Part shown: positions 1 to 6,838 of the stretch, one piece after another | How the letters are laid out: the number at the start of each line of letters is the position of its first letter | Numbering within the stretch: the first letter of the stretch is position 1 | NCBI GenBank assembly: GCA_036734085.1 | Contig: DAIMZF010000073.1 | Location: forward strand, 1 to 15,507 | Direction: 5' to 3' | Length of the DNA stretch: 15,507 nt | Source of the DNA: J038 sp036734085 | Lineage (GTDB): Bacteria > Chloroflexota > Anaerolineae > Aggregatilineales > Phototrophicaceae | Notes under the pieces: generated by a model | Told to the model about the DNA's origin: nothing | Database searches by the model: none | The model's input: the letters and a program-made list of their open reading frames with translations, nothing else | Position numbers and translations under genes: made by a program

Positions 1-186
1 TCTGCGGCATCGCGTAACTAAGGCCTTGATCTTTGGCTAAACGGCGCAGTTGACCGCCCCCTACTATTACCCTACGCCACAGAGCCGATACCGAACGCCA
101 GATTAGCGCAGAATTTGCAATGGCGATATACTGCTTTTTGTTATATAGAACCATCGTTCAATTACATAAAACAAAGGCAAACGATT
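1..186. other. Left-edge sequence without a confident gene
   Basis: No gene can be assigned here. On the minus strand an open frame runs from an ATG at 152-154 off the left edge (about 51 codons). It has no clear ribosome site and its translation is not recognised, so it may be chance or the start of a truncated gene. On the plus strand all frames near the edge close within about 40 bases. AT-rich sequence with a TATACT-like element at 127-132 lies upstream of the secreted-protein gene and may contain its promoter, but no convincing -35 partner is seen. Confidence 0.3.
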
Positions 187-1674
187 ATGTATCATTCTAT
201 GAAGCGAGTCATCGTGGTTGTACTGTGTTTGACCATTTTTGCATTTCCTGTATATGGTCAGGAAGCAGACGCGGACGGTGATACCTACACGTTTGAAAGT
301 GGTGCAAGTTTCATCATCCCGGCGGGGGCGGAGTTTGACGCGGATCGGAACGCGCCGCGTGCGGTCATTAGCCGCCTGGAAGATGACATCTTCCTGATTA
401 TGGATTTTTACGATCCGGCCTTTTTAGAGGTCATTTTCGGCGCGAACACTGCTAATCTGTCATTTAGCGAAGCGATAGATGGTCTGGTGAGTGTGTTGGA
501 TCGGGAACGCCCGCCGGATGAGGCGGTCATCATCAGCGATACGGCAGACGGGCGACAGGGCATCACGCTGACATTTGATGAAGTCGTGGACGGCACGAAT
601 ATTAAGTACTATTACATCATCACCCGGTTTAGTAGCGACGAGCTAGGCATGATAACAGTAACAACGGGCGAATTCCTCACCGATGAAGCGGTAGATATTG
701 TGCTTGACGCGGTGGATTCATTTAATGTTGGGATGTCGGTTATGGTGTTCGAGGGCGACCTGGTGACACTGGAAAATGGGGCGTTCATCACCGTGCCGCC
801 GGGTTGGACAATCAATACTGACGGGTTTTTGCCGATGTTGACGTTAGAAGAGCCGTTCGTCATCGTGGATATTTTGGAGCCGTTCTTAATGGACGAGCGC
901 CTGGTAGACACAAGCCGATTAGAACTGACAACAGTGCTAAGATACCTGCTAAACCTGTTTGAGTATCCAGATGAGATACAGGATGGTGACATGCTTTCGT
1001 TGGAGTCGACGCTGGACGGACGCGACATTTTAGTGTTTGACTTCCTGAATCCCAACGACGACGACCTGCCACAAACTTTGCTAGTTGTGCGAATGAGCGA
1101 CAGCACAATCGGCGCGTTGAACGCCCAACCTGACGAAGTGCTGGACGACGACACCTTTATGATGCTGTATACACTGGCGGACTCGTTTGATGTGCCTATG
1201 GACGGGATAGCATCGGTGAGTGCGTCGGAATTGCCGAATTATTATGAATACGAGACTGGTACATTCTTCCGGTACACGGATGACTTCGTGCTGGATGAAG
1301 AACTGGATGCGCCCTTCGCCTCTTTGGTTTGGTCTGGGCAGGTGGTGGTGACGATGCTAGACCCGGTACTGTTGGATCTATCGCCGGAGATGACGCTCGA
1401 GGAACTGTTGGAGCTATCTTTGGCGAACCTGCCAATGACGCCCAACGACCTGATACAGTTCAACATCGGCGGGCGGACGATCACATTTGCGACGGGAGAG
1501 GGTGACCTGGAAGGCGAACGGCGAGTCTTTACGATGGTATACGTTCCGTTCGATAACGGGTTATTCGGTGTGATGGAATTGCTCTCGCTGGACTTCCTGC
1601 GGGATGATTTGCTCGATACTGTGTTAGAAATCGCGGGGTCGTTTAATTCAACGACGTTCTCAACGGGTCAATAA
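187..1674 (+). CDS. Secreted protein with three tandem ~145-residue repeats
   Basis: The function is unknown. I chose the ATG at 187 (495 aa) over an upstream TTG at 115 because AAAGGC lies just before it; the ATG at 199 is also possible. Residues 5-24 form a signal peptide: a lysine-arginine start, then a hydrophobic run ending PVYG before QEAD, a signal peptidase I type site. No lipobox cysteine and no later membrane segment are seen. The mature part has three degenerate repeats at about residues 33-181, 193-337 and 352-488. Each starts with a short Glu-Gly/Asn-Gly strand followed by 'F..P.G/Y' and ends with an A-x-SF-N/D motif. The repeats resemble the PsbP/DUF1795-like extracellular domains common in tandem in some environmental bacteria, but that family call is tentative. 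The protein is very acidic. It is transcribed away from the catabolic operons and is separated from them by a convergent gap, so it is probably unrelated to them. Confidence 0.8.
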   Translation: MYHSMKRVIVVVLCLTIFAFPVYGQEADADGDTYTFESGASFIIPAGAEFDADRNAPRAVISRLEDDIFLIMDFYDPAFLEVIFGANTANLSFSEAIDGLVSVLDRERPPDEAVIISDTADGRQGITLTFDEVVDGTNIKYYYIITRFSSDELGMITVTTGEFLTDEAVDIVLDAVDSFNVGMSVMVFEGDLVTLENGAFITVPPGWTINTDGFLPMLTLEEPFVIVDILEPFLMDERLVDTSRLELTTVLRYLLNLFEYPDEIQDGDMLSLESTLDGRDILVFDFLNPNDDDLPQTLLVVRMSDSTIGALNAQPDEVLDDDTFMMLYTLADSFDVPMDGIASVSASELPNYYEYETGTFFRYTDDFVLDEELDAPFASLVWSGQVVVTMLDPVLLDLSPEMTLEELLELSLANLPMTPNDLIQFNIGGRTITFATGEGDLEGERRVFTMVYVPFDNGLFGVMELLSLDFLRDDLLDTVLEIAGSFNSTTFSTGQ

Positions 1675-1757
1675 GTGAAGTTTGTCAAAGCATGTTTGTG
1701 CTTAATCCATGAAGATCCAGATGCCGGAATAATCAGGCCGTAATCTTGCCCGATTCG

Positions 1758-1848
1758 GCGCTCCTCCGACGATTCCTATAATGTGGTGAAGGCACAGGAC
1801 TCACAAAAGATGCGTGTGGAACTTCTACATTTATCGTCGGAAGAGCGC
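1758..1848. repeat. 91-bp inverted repeat between convergent genes
   Basis: The arms at 1758-1773 and 1833-1848 are reverse complements over 15 of 16 bases (GCGCTCCTCCGACGAT against ATCGTCGGAAGAGCGC), with 59 bases between them. The loop holds a perfect TATAAT at 1777-1782 and a 16-codon reading frame from ATG 1810 to TAA 1860 (MRVELLHLSSEERMLF) that crosses the right arm. No flanking direct repeat is visible. It lies between the 3' ends of two convergent genes. It could be a small non-autonomous element, a degraded remnant, or a structured RNA or bidirectional terminator, although no U-run follows either arm. The remaining sequence of 1675-1905 shows nothing I can name. Confidence 0.55.
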
Positions 1849-1905
1849 ATGTTGTTTTAAACGCCAATGGTGCTGGTATCAGTCTATCCAGTTTATGCGC
1901 TCCTG

Positions 1906-3249
1906 TTATCCGCTAAACGGCGCAAGATGCCGCTTAAAATGTGTGTGCAGAGCCTCATGGTAGCGGTCGATGTGTGTATGGAGTACCGCGTAAATATCAT
2001 CATAAAACTGTGCCAGCACCATCCCAAAAGAAACATGAAGTACCTGCCGTGCATGGTTGTCATTCAACAATTGCGGCAGGTTAGCGTCATTCACAGTGGG
2101 GACTTTGTCAATTTCCGCGTTGACATGATAGCTCTGGCGGTTTTGTGCATAGCCATCCACAGCGACAGCCAGGATTTGACGGAACAGCGACGGGTGACTC
2201 GCCGCGATAACACGCAAGGCCTCTAGCCAGCTTGTGCCGGATGTCTTGACGTGGACGTGTTGCGGCGTGTGGCTGTAGATGATGGGGTAAATGCTCAGCT
2301 TGTCGCTCCCGCTATGGATGCTGAGTTTGTAACTGCCGATTTCCTGCGCGATTTGAGCATGAGCGCGGTAGTCGGCCTCGAACTTTGCCACATCACCGAC
2401 ATAATCAATCCCTTTATAAAAATCGCCAACAAAGCGCGGGGCAATGCCGATGAAGTCCACATTTAAACGCTGTAATTCCTGCACGATGAAGCGATGCTGT
2501 AGCGGTGTGGTCGGGCGTTCGGTTTCATCAACGGAGACTTCTATCTCATAATTGCCATGTTCTAGGCGACTGGCGATGTGGGTATGGAGCAGGGCAACAT
2601 GGGCGACTGCGCCCCCATATTTTACCGCAGACCGGATGTAATCTTCTTCGTTGAAGGACGCCTGTTTGGTGTAATGATGACGGTGTTCCGCAGGTGTGGT
2701 TTGCAGGGTGTCCCAGTCGAGCGCATCCCATAGCGCGATAAGCGTGTTATTGTCGGCAGTGTCGCCGTCATCGTTGACGAACTGGCCCGGGTCTAACGTA
2801 AAGCTGATGTAACCGGCGTCGATGCAAGCGTTGATTTCATCCACTGTCTTTAGATGGTCGGCGTCACAGCCAAAGCCCCCATCATATCCGGACTCGATGA
2901 CCGCCCATGTCACATCATCTAAAACTTGGGCGGGGCTACGCCGAGCGCGTTGCATTTCTCGCATAGATTGCTGTGCCAACACAGGGAACAGGTCAAACTC
3001 GCGTACTGCCTGCAAATGCCCCCCAGTAGAGATGCCGAGCCTGTCGCCAAAACCAAAGGACTTCCGCAAGCCCACAAGCTGAGGCGCAGACCATGTTAAA
3101 ATCTTGCGGATAGCGCGGGCATTGTCCGCATCTAACGGACACAGCCAGCCATCACCCACTGGTTCGCCGTGTAGGGTGTCGGGCAAAGCTTCGGCAACAT
3201 GCAGGCGTTTTCCGTCTTGTGTTTGGATTATCGTGAATTGTTGTGTCAT
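1906..3249 (-). CDS. uxaE: Tagaturonate/fructuronate epimerase family protein (UxaE-like)
   Basis: UxaE-family enzymes are cytoplasmic and metal-dependent, and interconvert D-tagaturonate and D-fructuronate (tagaturonate epimerase), as known in Thermotoga. The 447-aa product carries family hallmarks: SFGFGDRLGISTGGH at 64-78, a His-rich HTHIAS stretch at 222-227, and KLSIHSGSDKLSIYP at 308-322, with candidate metal or substrate ligands His222, His224, His312 and Lys317. Length is close to the family norm. The ATG at 3249 was chosen because GGGGG lies about 7 bases before it; the adjacent ATG at 3252 is possible, and the longer frame to 3342 would overlap the aldolase gene by 83 bases. It is the last gene of operon A, 10 bases after the aldolase stop. 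Uronate isomerase, altronate/mannonate reductases and dehydratases, which normally accompany it, are absent. Its substrate may therefore be another 5-keto-hexonate feeding the kinase and aldolase encoded upstream. Confidence 0.85.
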   Translation of the reverse strand: MTQQFTIIQTQDGKRLHVAEALPDTLHGEPVGDGWLCPLDADNARAIRKILTWSAPQLVGLRKSFGFGDRLGISTGGHLQAVREFDLFPVLAQQSMREMQRARRSPAQVLDDVTWAVIESGYDGGFGCDADHLKTVDEINACIDAGYISFTLDPGQFVNDDGDTADNNTLIALWDALDWDTLQTTPAEHRHHYTKQASFNEEDYIRSAVKYGGAVAHVALLHTHIASRLEHGNYEIEVSVDETERPTTPLQHRFIVQELQRLNVDFIGIAPRFVGDFYKGIDYVGDVAKFEADYRAHAQIAQEIGSYKLSIHSGSDKLSIYPIIYSHTPQHVHVKTSGTSWLEALRVIAASHPSLFRQILAVAVDGYAQNRQSYHVNAEIDKVPTVNDANLPQLLNDNHARQVLHVSFGMVLAQFYDDIYAVLHTHIDRYHEALHTHFKRHLAPFSG

Positions 3250-3259
3250 CATCCGCCCC

Positions 3260-4213
3260 CTAAATATCGTGATACCATTGTTCCGGCAATGGCGAAAACT
3301 GCCGTTGTGTTGTCCAGGCTGTGCCATCACGAGCGCATACATCGGTGAGTTGACGCATTCGTTCGCGGGCGGTCGTCTGCATGAATTGTGCCAGCGCGTC
3401 GCCCTCTAGCCCGACGCCATCCCCCCACACCGCCCGCCCGACCATCACACCCGCCGCGCCTGCCAGACACGCGGCTCTGGCTTGACTTAAGAACACATCA
3501 AACGGCACGCCGCCGCTCAATAGCACCCAGGGCACAATACACACTTCCGCCAATTGTTGTAATACAGGCGTCCATGTTGTTTCGTCGGGTGATTGTGCGA
3601 CATCCAACGGAAATTCCAGCTTGAGGACATCCACCCCACGCCGGGCAAAGCTCCGCGCCGTTTCGATGACAACCTGAGCGCGTTCTTCGCTGGTCAGTGG
3701 GCGATCTGGAGCCAGTGAATAGCTGATTGGCTCCAGAAAAAACGGGATGTTATAACGCTGACAATCGCTGATGATGCTGTCTACAATATCCATCTGTGCG
3801 GCGGCATTTTCTGCCTCTGGATGGTAATAAAGCAACAATTTGACGCCATCACATCCGGTGCGTTTAATCTTCTCTACGTGCCAGTTGGGGATGAAGACGG
3901 TTTGCCGTTGGCTAGGGTGAACATTGTAATTCGTCACCTCTAACGGCGCGATGAGGCCGATTTGTGCCATGTCGCGGGTTTGCATCGCGGTAAATCCGTA
4001 GTCGGGGTCAGTCAGAACAGCACTAGCGACAGGGGCGATGCTTTGGATCACCAGTCGCTTAAACGCTACCACATCCTGATAGCGAACTGTTTTTCCCCGT
4101 GCTTGTGCCATATCCGCGATGAGGTTATCGCGGTGGTCAATCGCCAAAATTGCGAAGGTGTCTTCCGGCGTACTGCACCGCCACAGATGGCGGCTTGTTG
4201 CAAAGTCGTTCAT
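3260..4213 (-). CDS. LacD/YihT-type class I aldolase
   Basis: LacD-family enzymes are Schiff-base aldolases that cleave ketohexose (bis)phosphates to dihydroxyacetone phosphate (DHAP) plus an aldehyde; LacD uses tagatose 1,6-bisphosphate and YihT uses sulfofructose 1-phosphate. The 317-aa product has the usual length. It shows the conserved N-terminal LAIDHRDNL at 23-31, TDPDYG at 68-73, Lys125 in GVKLLLYY, Glu161 in FFLEPISY, and Lys198 in VDVLKLEFP. These match the Lys125/Glu163/Lys205 active-site set I recall for LacD, which makes Lys198 the likely Schiff-base lysine. SGG (233-235) and GVMVGRAVWG (255-264) form the usual phosphate-binding loops. It follows the IolC-type kinase gene by 4 bases, with a GGGGGG ribosome site inside the end of that gene. 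Context suggests it cleaves the kinase product, taking the place of class II IolJ, giving DHAP and malonic or tartronic semialdehyde. That substrate is inferred; bisphosphate sugars remain possible. Confidence 0.85.
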   Translation of the reverse strand: MNDFATSRHLWRCSTPEDTFAILAIDHRDNLIADMAQARGKTVRYQDVVAFKRLVIQSIAPVASAVLTDPDYGFTAMQTRDMAQIGLIAPLEVTNYNVHPSQRQTVFIPNWHVEKIKRTGCDGVKLLLYYHPEAENAAAQMDIVDSIISDCQRYNIPFFLEPISYSLAPDRPLTSEERAQVVIETARSFARRGVDVLKLEFPLDVAQSPDETTWTPVLQQLAEVCIVPWVLLSGGVPFDVFLSQARAACLAGAAGVMVGRAVWGDGVGLEGDALAQFMQTTARERMRQLTDVCARDGTAWTTQRQFSPLPEQWYHDI

Positions 4214-4217
4214 CGGG

Positions 4218-5177
4218 TTACATGCCCCCCTGTGATTTGATAAAAGCGTTCACTTCGTCCAGTGTTGGCATGTCGTTAGCGCAGGCATGGCGCGTGACGA
4301 TGATTGCGCCTGTCGCGTTGCCAAACCGCGCACACGTCGCCCAATCCCAGCCGGATAAATAGCCGTAGGTAAACCCCGACGCCCACGCATCTCCCGCGCC
4401 AAGCACATTGAGCACATCTACCGTAAACGGTTTTGCATGATGCACTTTGCCATCTTTTGTATGCACTTCCGACCCGGCTTGCCCCCGCTTAACCGCCACA
4501 GCGACGCGGGTTTTTGCCAGCAGAACATCAACCGCCGCCTCAACATCGGGCTTATCCGCCGCCGCCATAATCTCGTCTTCTGTGCCGATGGCAATATCGA
4601 CATAGGGCAATGCTGTTCGCATGTTAAGCCCATACGTGCGTAAGTCTTGCCATAGGGCAGGCCGCTTGTCTAAATCCAGAATAACCGGAACATCCGCCTC
4701 TTGTGCGCGTTGCATGGCGGCAAGCGTCGTCGTGCGGGCGGGTTCCGCACTAAAGCGCGTGCCTGCGGTGAACAATACCCGGCTTTGCTCTATGGGAAGG
4801 GGGGCGATGTCGTCCAGCGTCATGTGCATATCGGCGGCATCTGGCCGATAGTACACTAGCGGGAAGGTATCCGGCGGCAGGATGCTAAGGAACGCCAATC
4901 CGGTTAAATGGGCATCGTCGCGGATGATATAGCCGGTATCAATGCCTTCGTTTTCCAAAAATTTGATGAGGCCATCGCTCAGGCCGTCCGTCCCGATGCG
5001 GCTCATCAACGCAACACGCAGACCTAAGCGCCGCGTCCCGACGCTGAAGTTTGTCGGGCAACCGCCCGCATAAACGCTAAAATGCTGAACATCCGCCAAC
5101 GGCACGCCGATTTCGTCCGCGTATAAATCCACCGCAAGCCGCCCCAGACTGATGACATCATATTGTTTATCTGTCAT
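4218..5177 (-). CDS. iolC: PfkB-family kinase, 5-dehydro-2-deoxygluconokinase type (IolC-like)
   Basis: IolC phosphorylates 5-dehydro-2-deoxy-D-gluconate at C6, next to the ketone, with ATP. The 319-aa product matches PfkB kinases from end to end: GRLAVDLYADEIG (12-24) with the substrate-binding Asp17, AGGCPTNFSVGTRRLGL (37-53), an IolC-like YYRPDAADM stretch (109-117), LDLDKRPALW (167-176), and the ATP/anion-hole motif GAGDAW (260-265) with Asp263 as catalytic base. The GGCPTN and R-P/E-x-x-ADM features favour IolC over ribokinase, fructokinase or ketodeoxygluconate kinase. The ATG at 5177, 2 bases after the iolA stop with AGGA about 10 bases before it, is preferred over the ATG at 5198, which lacks a ribosome site and overlaps iolA. 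It lies between iolA and the aldolase gene, the order expected for kinase, aldolase and semialdehyde oxidation steps. A hydroxylated analogue such as tagaturonate or 5-ketogluconate could be the true substrate. Confidence 0.87.
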   Translation of the reverse strand: MTDKQYDVISLGRLAVDLYADEIGVPLADVQHFSVYAGGCPTNFSVGTRRLGLRVALMSRIGTDGLSDGLIKFLENEGIDTGYIIRDDAHLTGLAFLSILPPDTFPLVYYRPDAADMHMTLDDIAPLPIEQSRVLFTAGTRFSAEPARTTTLAAMQRAQEADVPVILDLDKRPALWQDLRTYGLNMRTALPYVDIAIGTEDEIMAAADKPDVEAAVDVLLAKTRVAVAVKRGQAGSEVHTKDGKVHHAKPFTVDVLNVLGAGDAWASGFTYGYLSGWDWATCARFGNATGAIIVTRHACANDMPTLDEVNAFIKSQGGM

Positions 5178-5179
5178 GG

Positions 5180-6652
5180 CTAAAACGTCCTGCTCCATGT
5201 GTTCGGCCAGCGTTCAACCACAACTTTTGTCTGGGTGTAAAACTCTACCCCGTGATGTGACTGCGCGTGTAAATCGCCAAAGAAGCTATCGTTCCAGCCA
5301 CTAAACGGGAAGAAAGCCATTGGCGCGGCAACGCCGATGTTGATGCCGATATTGCCCGCGTCCGCCTCATAGCGGAACTGCCGCGCAACCGCGCCGCTTG
5401 ATGTAAAAATGCAGGCCATGTTACCGTAACGGCGGTCATTCACCAACGCGATTGCCTGCTCTACCGTGTCGGCGTGCATCAGGCTTAATACTGGCCCGAA
5501 TATCTCTGTATGGGCGATGTCGCTTTGCGGCGGCACATCTGCTAGAACAGTGGGGAATATAAAATAGCCGTCTTCATAGCCCGCAACACGCTGGTTCCGT
5601 CCGTCCACAATGGCGGATGCGCCCTGCTGTATGCCTGCATTGATGAGGGATTCAATCCGTTGTTTGCTTTGTGGTGTGATGACTGGCCCCATCTGCACAT
5701 TGTCATCCAGCCCATAGCCCACCCTGCGCGATGTCGCGGCATCTGCGATGCTTTCCATGAAGGGGTGTCTGGCATCGCCTACGGTGATTGCTACCGACGC
5801 GGCAAGGCATCGCTGACCCGCACAGCCGAACGCGGAATCCGCCATAATTTTAGTGGTCATCTCCATATCAGCATCCGGCATGATGACCACCGGGTTCTTT
5901 GCACCGCCCTGACATTGGGCGCGTTTGCCGTTTGCACTGGCGCGGCTGTAGATAGCGCGTGCGACAGGCGTAGAGCCGACAAAACTCACCGCTTTCACAA
6001 GCGGATGGTCTATCAACGCATTGGCTGTCTCTTTGTCGCCATTCACCAACTGAATCACGCCCTGCGGAAACCCCGCCGCGTCGATGAGTTCAAATAGCTT
6101 TTCTGTCGTCATCGGCACGCGCTCACTGGGCTTGAGGATAAAACAGTTGCCTGTAGCGACCGCATACGGCAAAAACCATAGCGGAATCATCGCAGGGAAG
6201 TTAAACGGCGTAATGGCGACAACAACGCCTAACGGTTGCCGGAACATATGCTCGTCTATCCCTTTGGCGATGTCCTCATTGTTGTACCCTTGCATCAGAA
6301 TCGGCGTGCCGATGGCGACTTCCACATTCTCAATACCGCGCCGCAATTCGCCCACGCTTTCCGCGTAGGTTTTGCCACATTCATCGGTGATGATACGCGC
6401 CAGCGTGTCTAAATTTTCTTCTAACAAGGTTTTAAGTTTAAACAGATATTGGATGCGCTCTGCGGCGGGGGTTCGCCGCCAATCCCGGAAGGCTTTTTGT
6501 GCGGCTTGCACCGCAGAGTCCACAGTGGTTGATGTCGCGGGGGCAAATTGGCGCATTGTTGCGCCAGTCGCCGGGTTTGCCACATCCAGCAGGGCGTCGC
6601 CTTCTGCAATGTGCCAGTCGCCATTGATGTAATTGCGAATCTTTTTAATCAT
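5180..6652 (-). CDS. iolA: CoA-acylating (methyl)malonate-semialdehyde dehydrogenase
   Basis: MmsA/IolA enzymes oxidise malonate or methylmalonate semialdehyde with NAD and CoA, releasing CO2 and acetyl- or propionyl-CoA. The 490-aa product has the family length and features: NYINGDW at 7-13, TPFNFPAMIPLW at 148-159 with Asn151, SFVGST at 223-228, and GCAGQRCLA at 276-284 with the nucleophile Cys282. GGAKNP (249-254) stands where hydrolytic aldehyde dehydrogenases carry the general-base Glu (ELGG); loss of that Glu is the mark of the CoA-dependent MMSDH branch. EIFGPV (383-388) and a C-terminal SFFGDLH...G..FYTQTK motif complete the match. The ATG at 6652 was chosen because the longer frame to 6694 would place the start inside the operator. 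It is the first gene of operon A, directly after the operator and promoter. It would process the three-carbon semialdehyde made by the downstream aldolase. mmsA of valine catabolism is the alternative name, but context argues against that role. Confidence 0.92.
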   Translation of the reverse strand: MIKKIRNYINGDWHIAEGDALLDVANPATGATMRQFAPATSTTVDSAVQAAQKAFRDWRRTPAAERIQYLFKLKTLLEENLDTLARIITDECGKTYAESVGELRRGIENVEVAIGTPILMQGYNNEDIAKGIDEHMFRQPLGVVVAITPFNFPAMIPLWFLPYAVATGNCFILKPSERVPMTTEKLFELIDAAGFPQGVIQLVNGDKETANALIDHPLVKAVSFVGSTPVARAIYSRASANGKRAQCQGGAKNPVVIMPDADMEMTTKIMADSAFGCAGQRCLAASVAITVGDARHPFMESIADAATSRRVGYGLDDNVQMGPVITPQSKQRIESLINAGIQQGASAIVDGRNQRVAGYEDGYFIFPTVLADVPPQSDIAHTEIFGPVLSLMHADTVEQAIALVNDRRYGNMACIFTSSGAVARQFRYEADAGNIGINIGVAAPMAFFPFSGWNDSFFGDLHAQSHHGVEFYTQTKVVVERWPNTWSRTF

Positions 6653-6686
6653 ATAAAAATTCTCACTTTTAAGGCTTAAATACAGT

Positions 6687-6706
6687 TTACGCAATCGATT
6701 GCGTAA
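6687..6706. promoter_or_regulatory. Perfect 20-bp palindromic operator (LacI-family type)
   Basis: TTACGCAATCGATTGCGTAA is identical to its own reverse complement over all 20 bases; the next flanking pair (T6686/T6707) breaks the symmetry. The central CG with GCAA/TTGC half-sites is the classic LacI/PurR-family operator form. It starts at the last base of the -10 element of the leftward promoter and covers the expected start point, so a bound repressor would block operon A. No LacI-family gene lies in the window. Confidence 0.8.
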
Positions 6707-6734
6707 TTCTATCAGGTCTGGTATAAAGGTGCAA
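6706..6734 (-). promoter_or_regulatory. Predicted leftward promoter of operon A (extended -10)
   Basis: On the minus strand a -35-like TTGCAC (6734-6729) is followed after exactly 17 bases by TAGAAT (6711-6706), which matches TATAAT at 5 of 6 positions and is preceded by TG plus one base (an extended -10). The start would fall near 6699, inside the palindromic operator, leaving a leader of about 45 bases before the iolA ATG. The -35 box is weak (3 of 6). Confidence 0.55.
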
Positions 6735-6838
6735 ACGTCCGTACAAATAAAATTGTTATCTGTCGTAAGTAAGCGGACGAAAATTGATTGCCAGCAGGTG
6801 AATAAATTTTAAATTTTTATAGCGATAAGGAAAATAAT
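6735..6838 (+). promoter_or_regulatory. Upstream region of the rightward operon B
   Basis: This AT-rich stretch leads to the zinc dehydrogenase gene. A good ribosome site, ATAAGGAAA, ends a few bases before the ATG at 6839. A weak plus-strand promoter could be TTGATT (6784-6789) with TTTAAA (6808-6813), spaced 18. The hexamers CGTCCG (6736-6741) and CGGACG (6774-6779) form a short spaced inverted pair of doubtful meaning. No second copy of the 20-bp operator is seen here, so operon B may depend on the shared operator or on another factor. Confidence 0.3.

Noticed and set aside
1..154. Minus-strand open frame of about 51 codons running off the left edge
   Set aside because: It has no ribosome site, no recognisable domain, and a length easily reached by chance; it is kept only as a note on the left edge.
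115..186. Upstream TTG start for the secreted protein
   Set aside because: It would put 24 extra residues before a good signal peptide; the ATG at 187 has a better ribosome site.
1682..1705. AAGCA ... TGCTT hairpin after the secreted-protein gene as a terminator
   Set aside because: The stem is five weak pairs with no U-run, too little to call.
3250..3342. Longer N terminus of the UxaE-like protein
   Set aside because: It would overlap the aldolase gene by 83 bases; the strong G-run lies directly before the ATG at 3249-3252.
3260..6652. Sulfoquinovose breakdown (YihT-type aldolase with a PfkB kinase and an aldehyde dehydrogenase)
   Set aside because: The kinase matches IolC rather than the sulfofructose kinase type, the dehydrogenase carries the CoA-type GAKN motif of MmsA/IolA, and no sulfoquinovose isomerase or sulfoquinovosidase is seen.
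6736..6779. CGTCCG ... CGGACG inverted pair in the divergent region
   Set aside because: The arms are only six bases and 32 bases apart; this is expected by chance and much weaker than the 20-bp palindrome.
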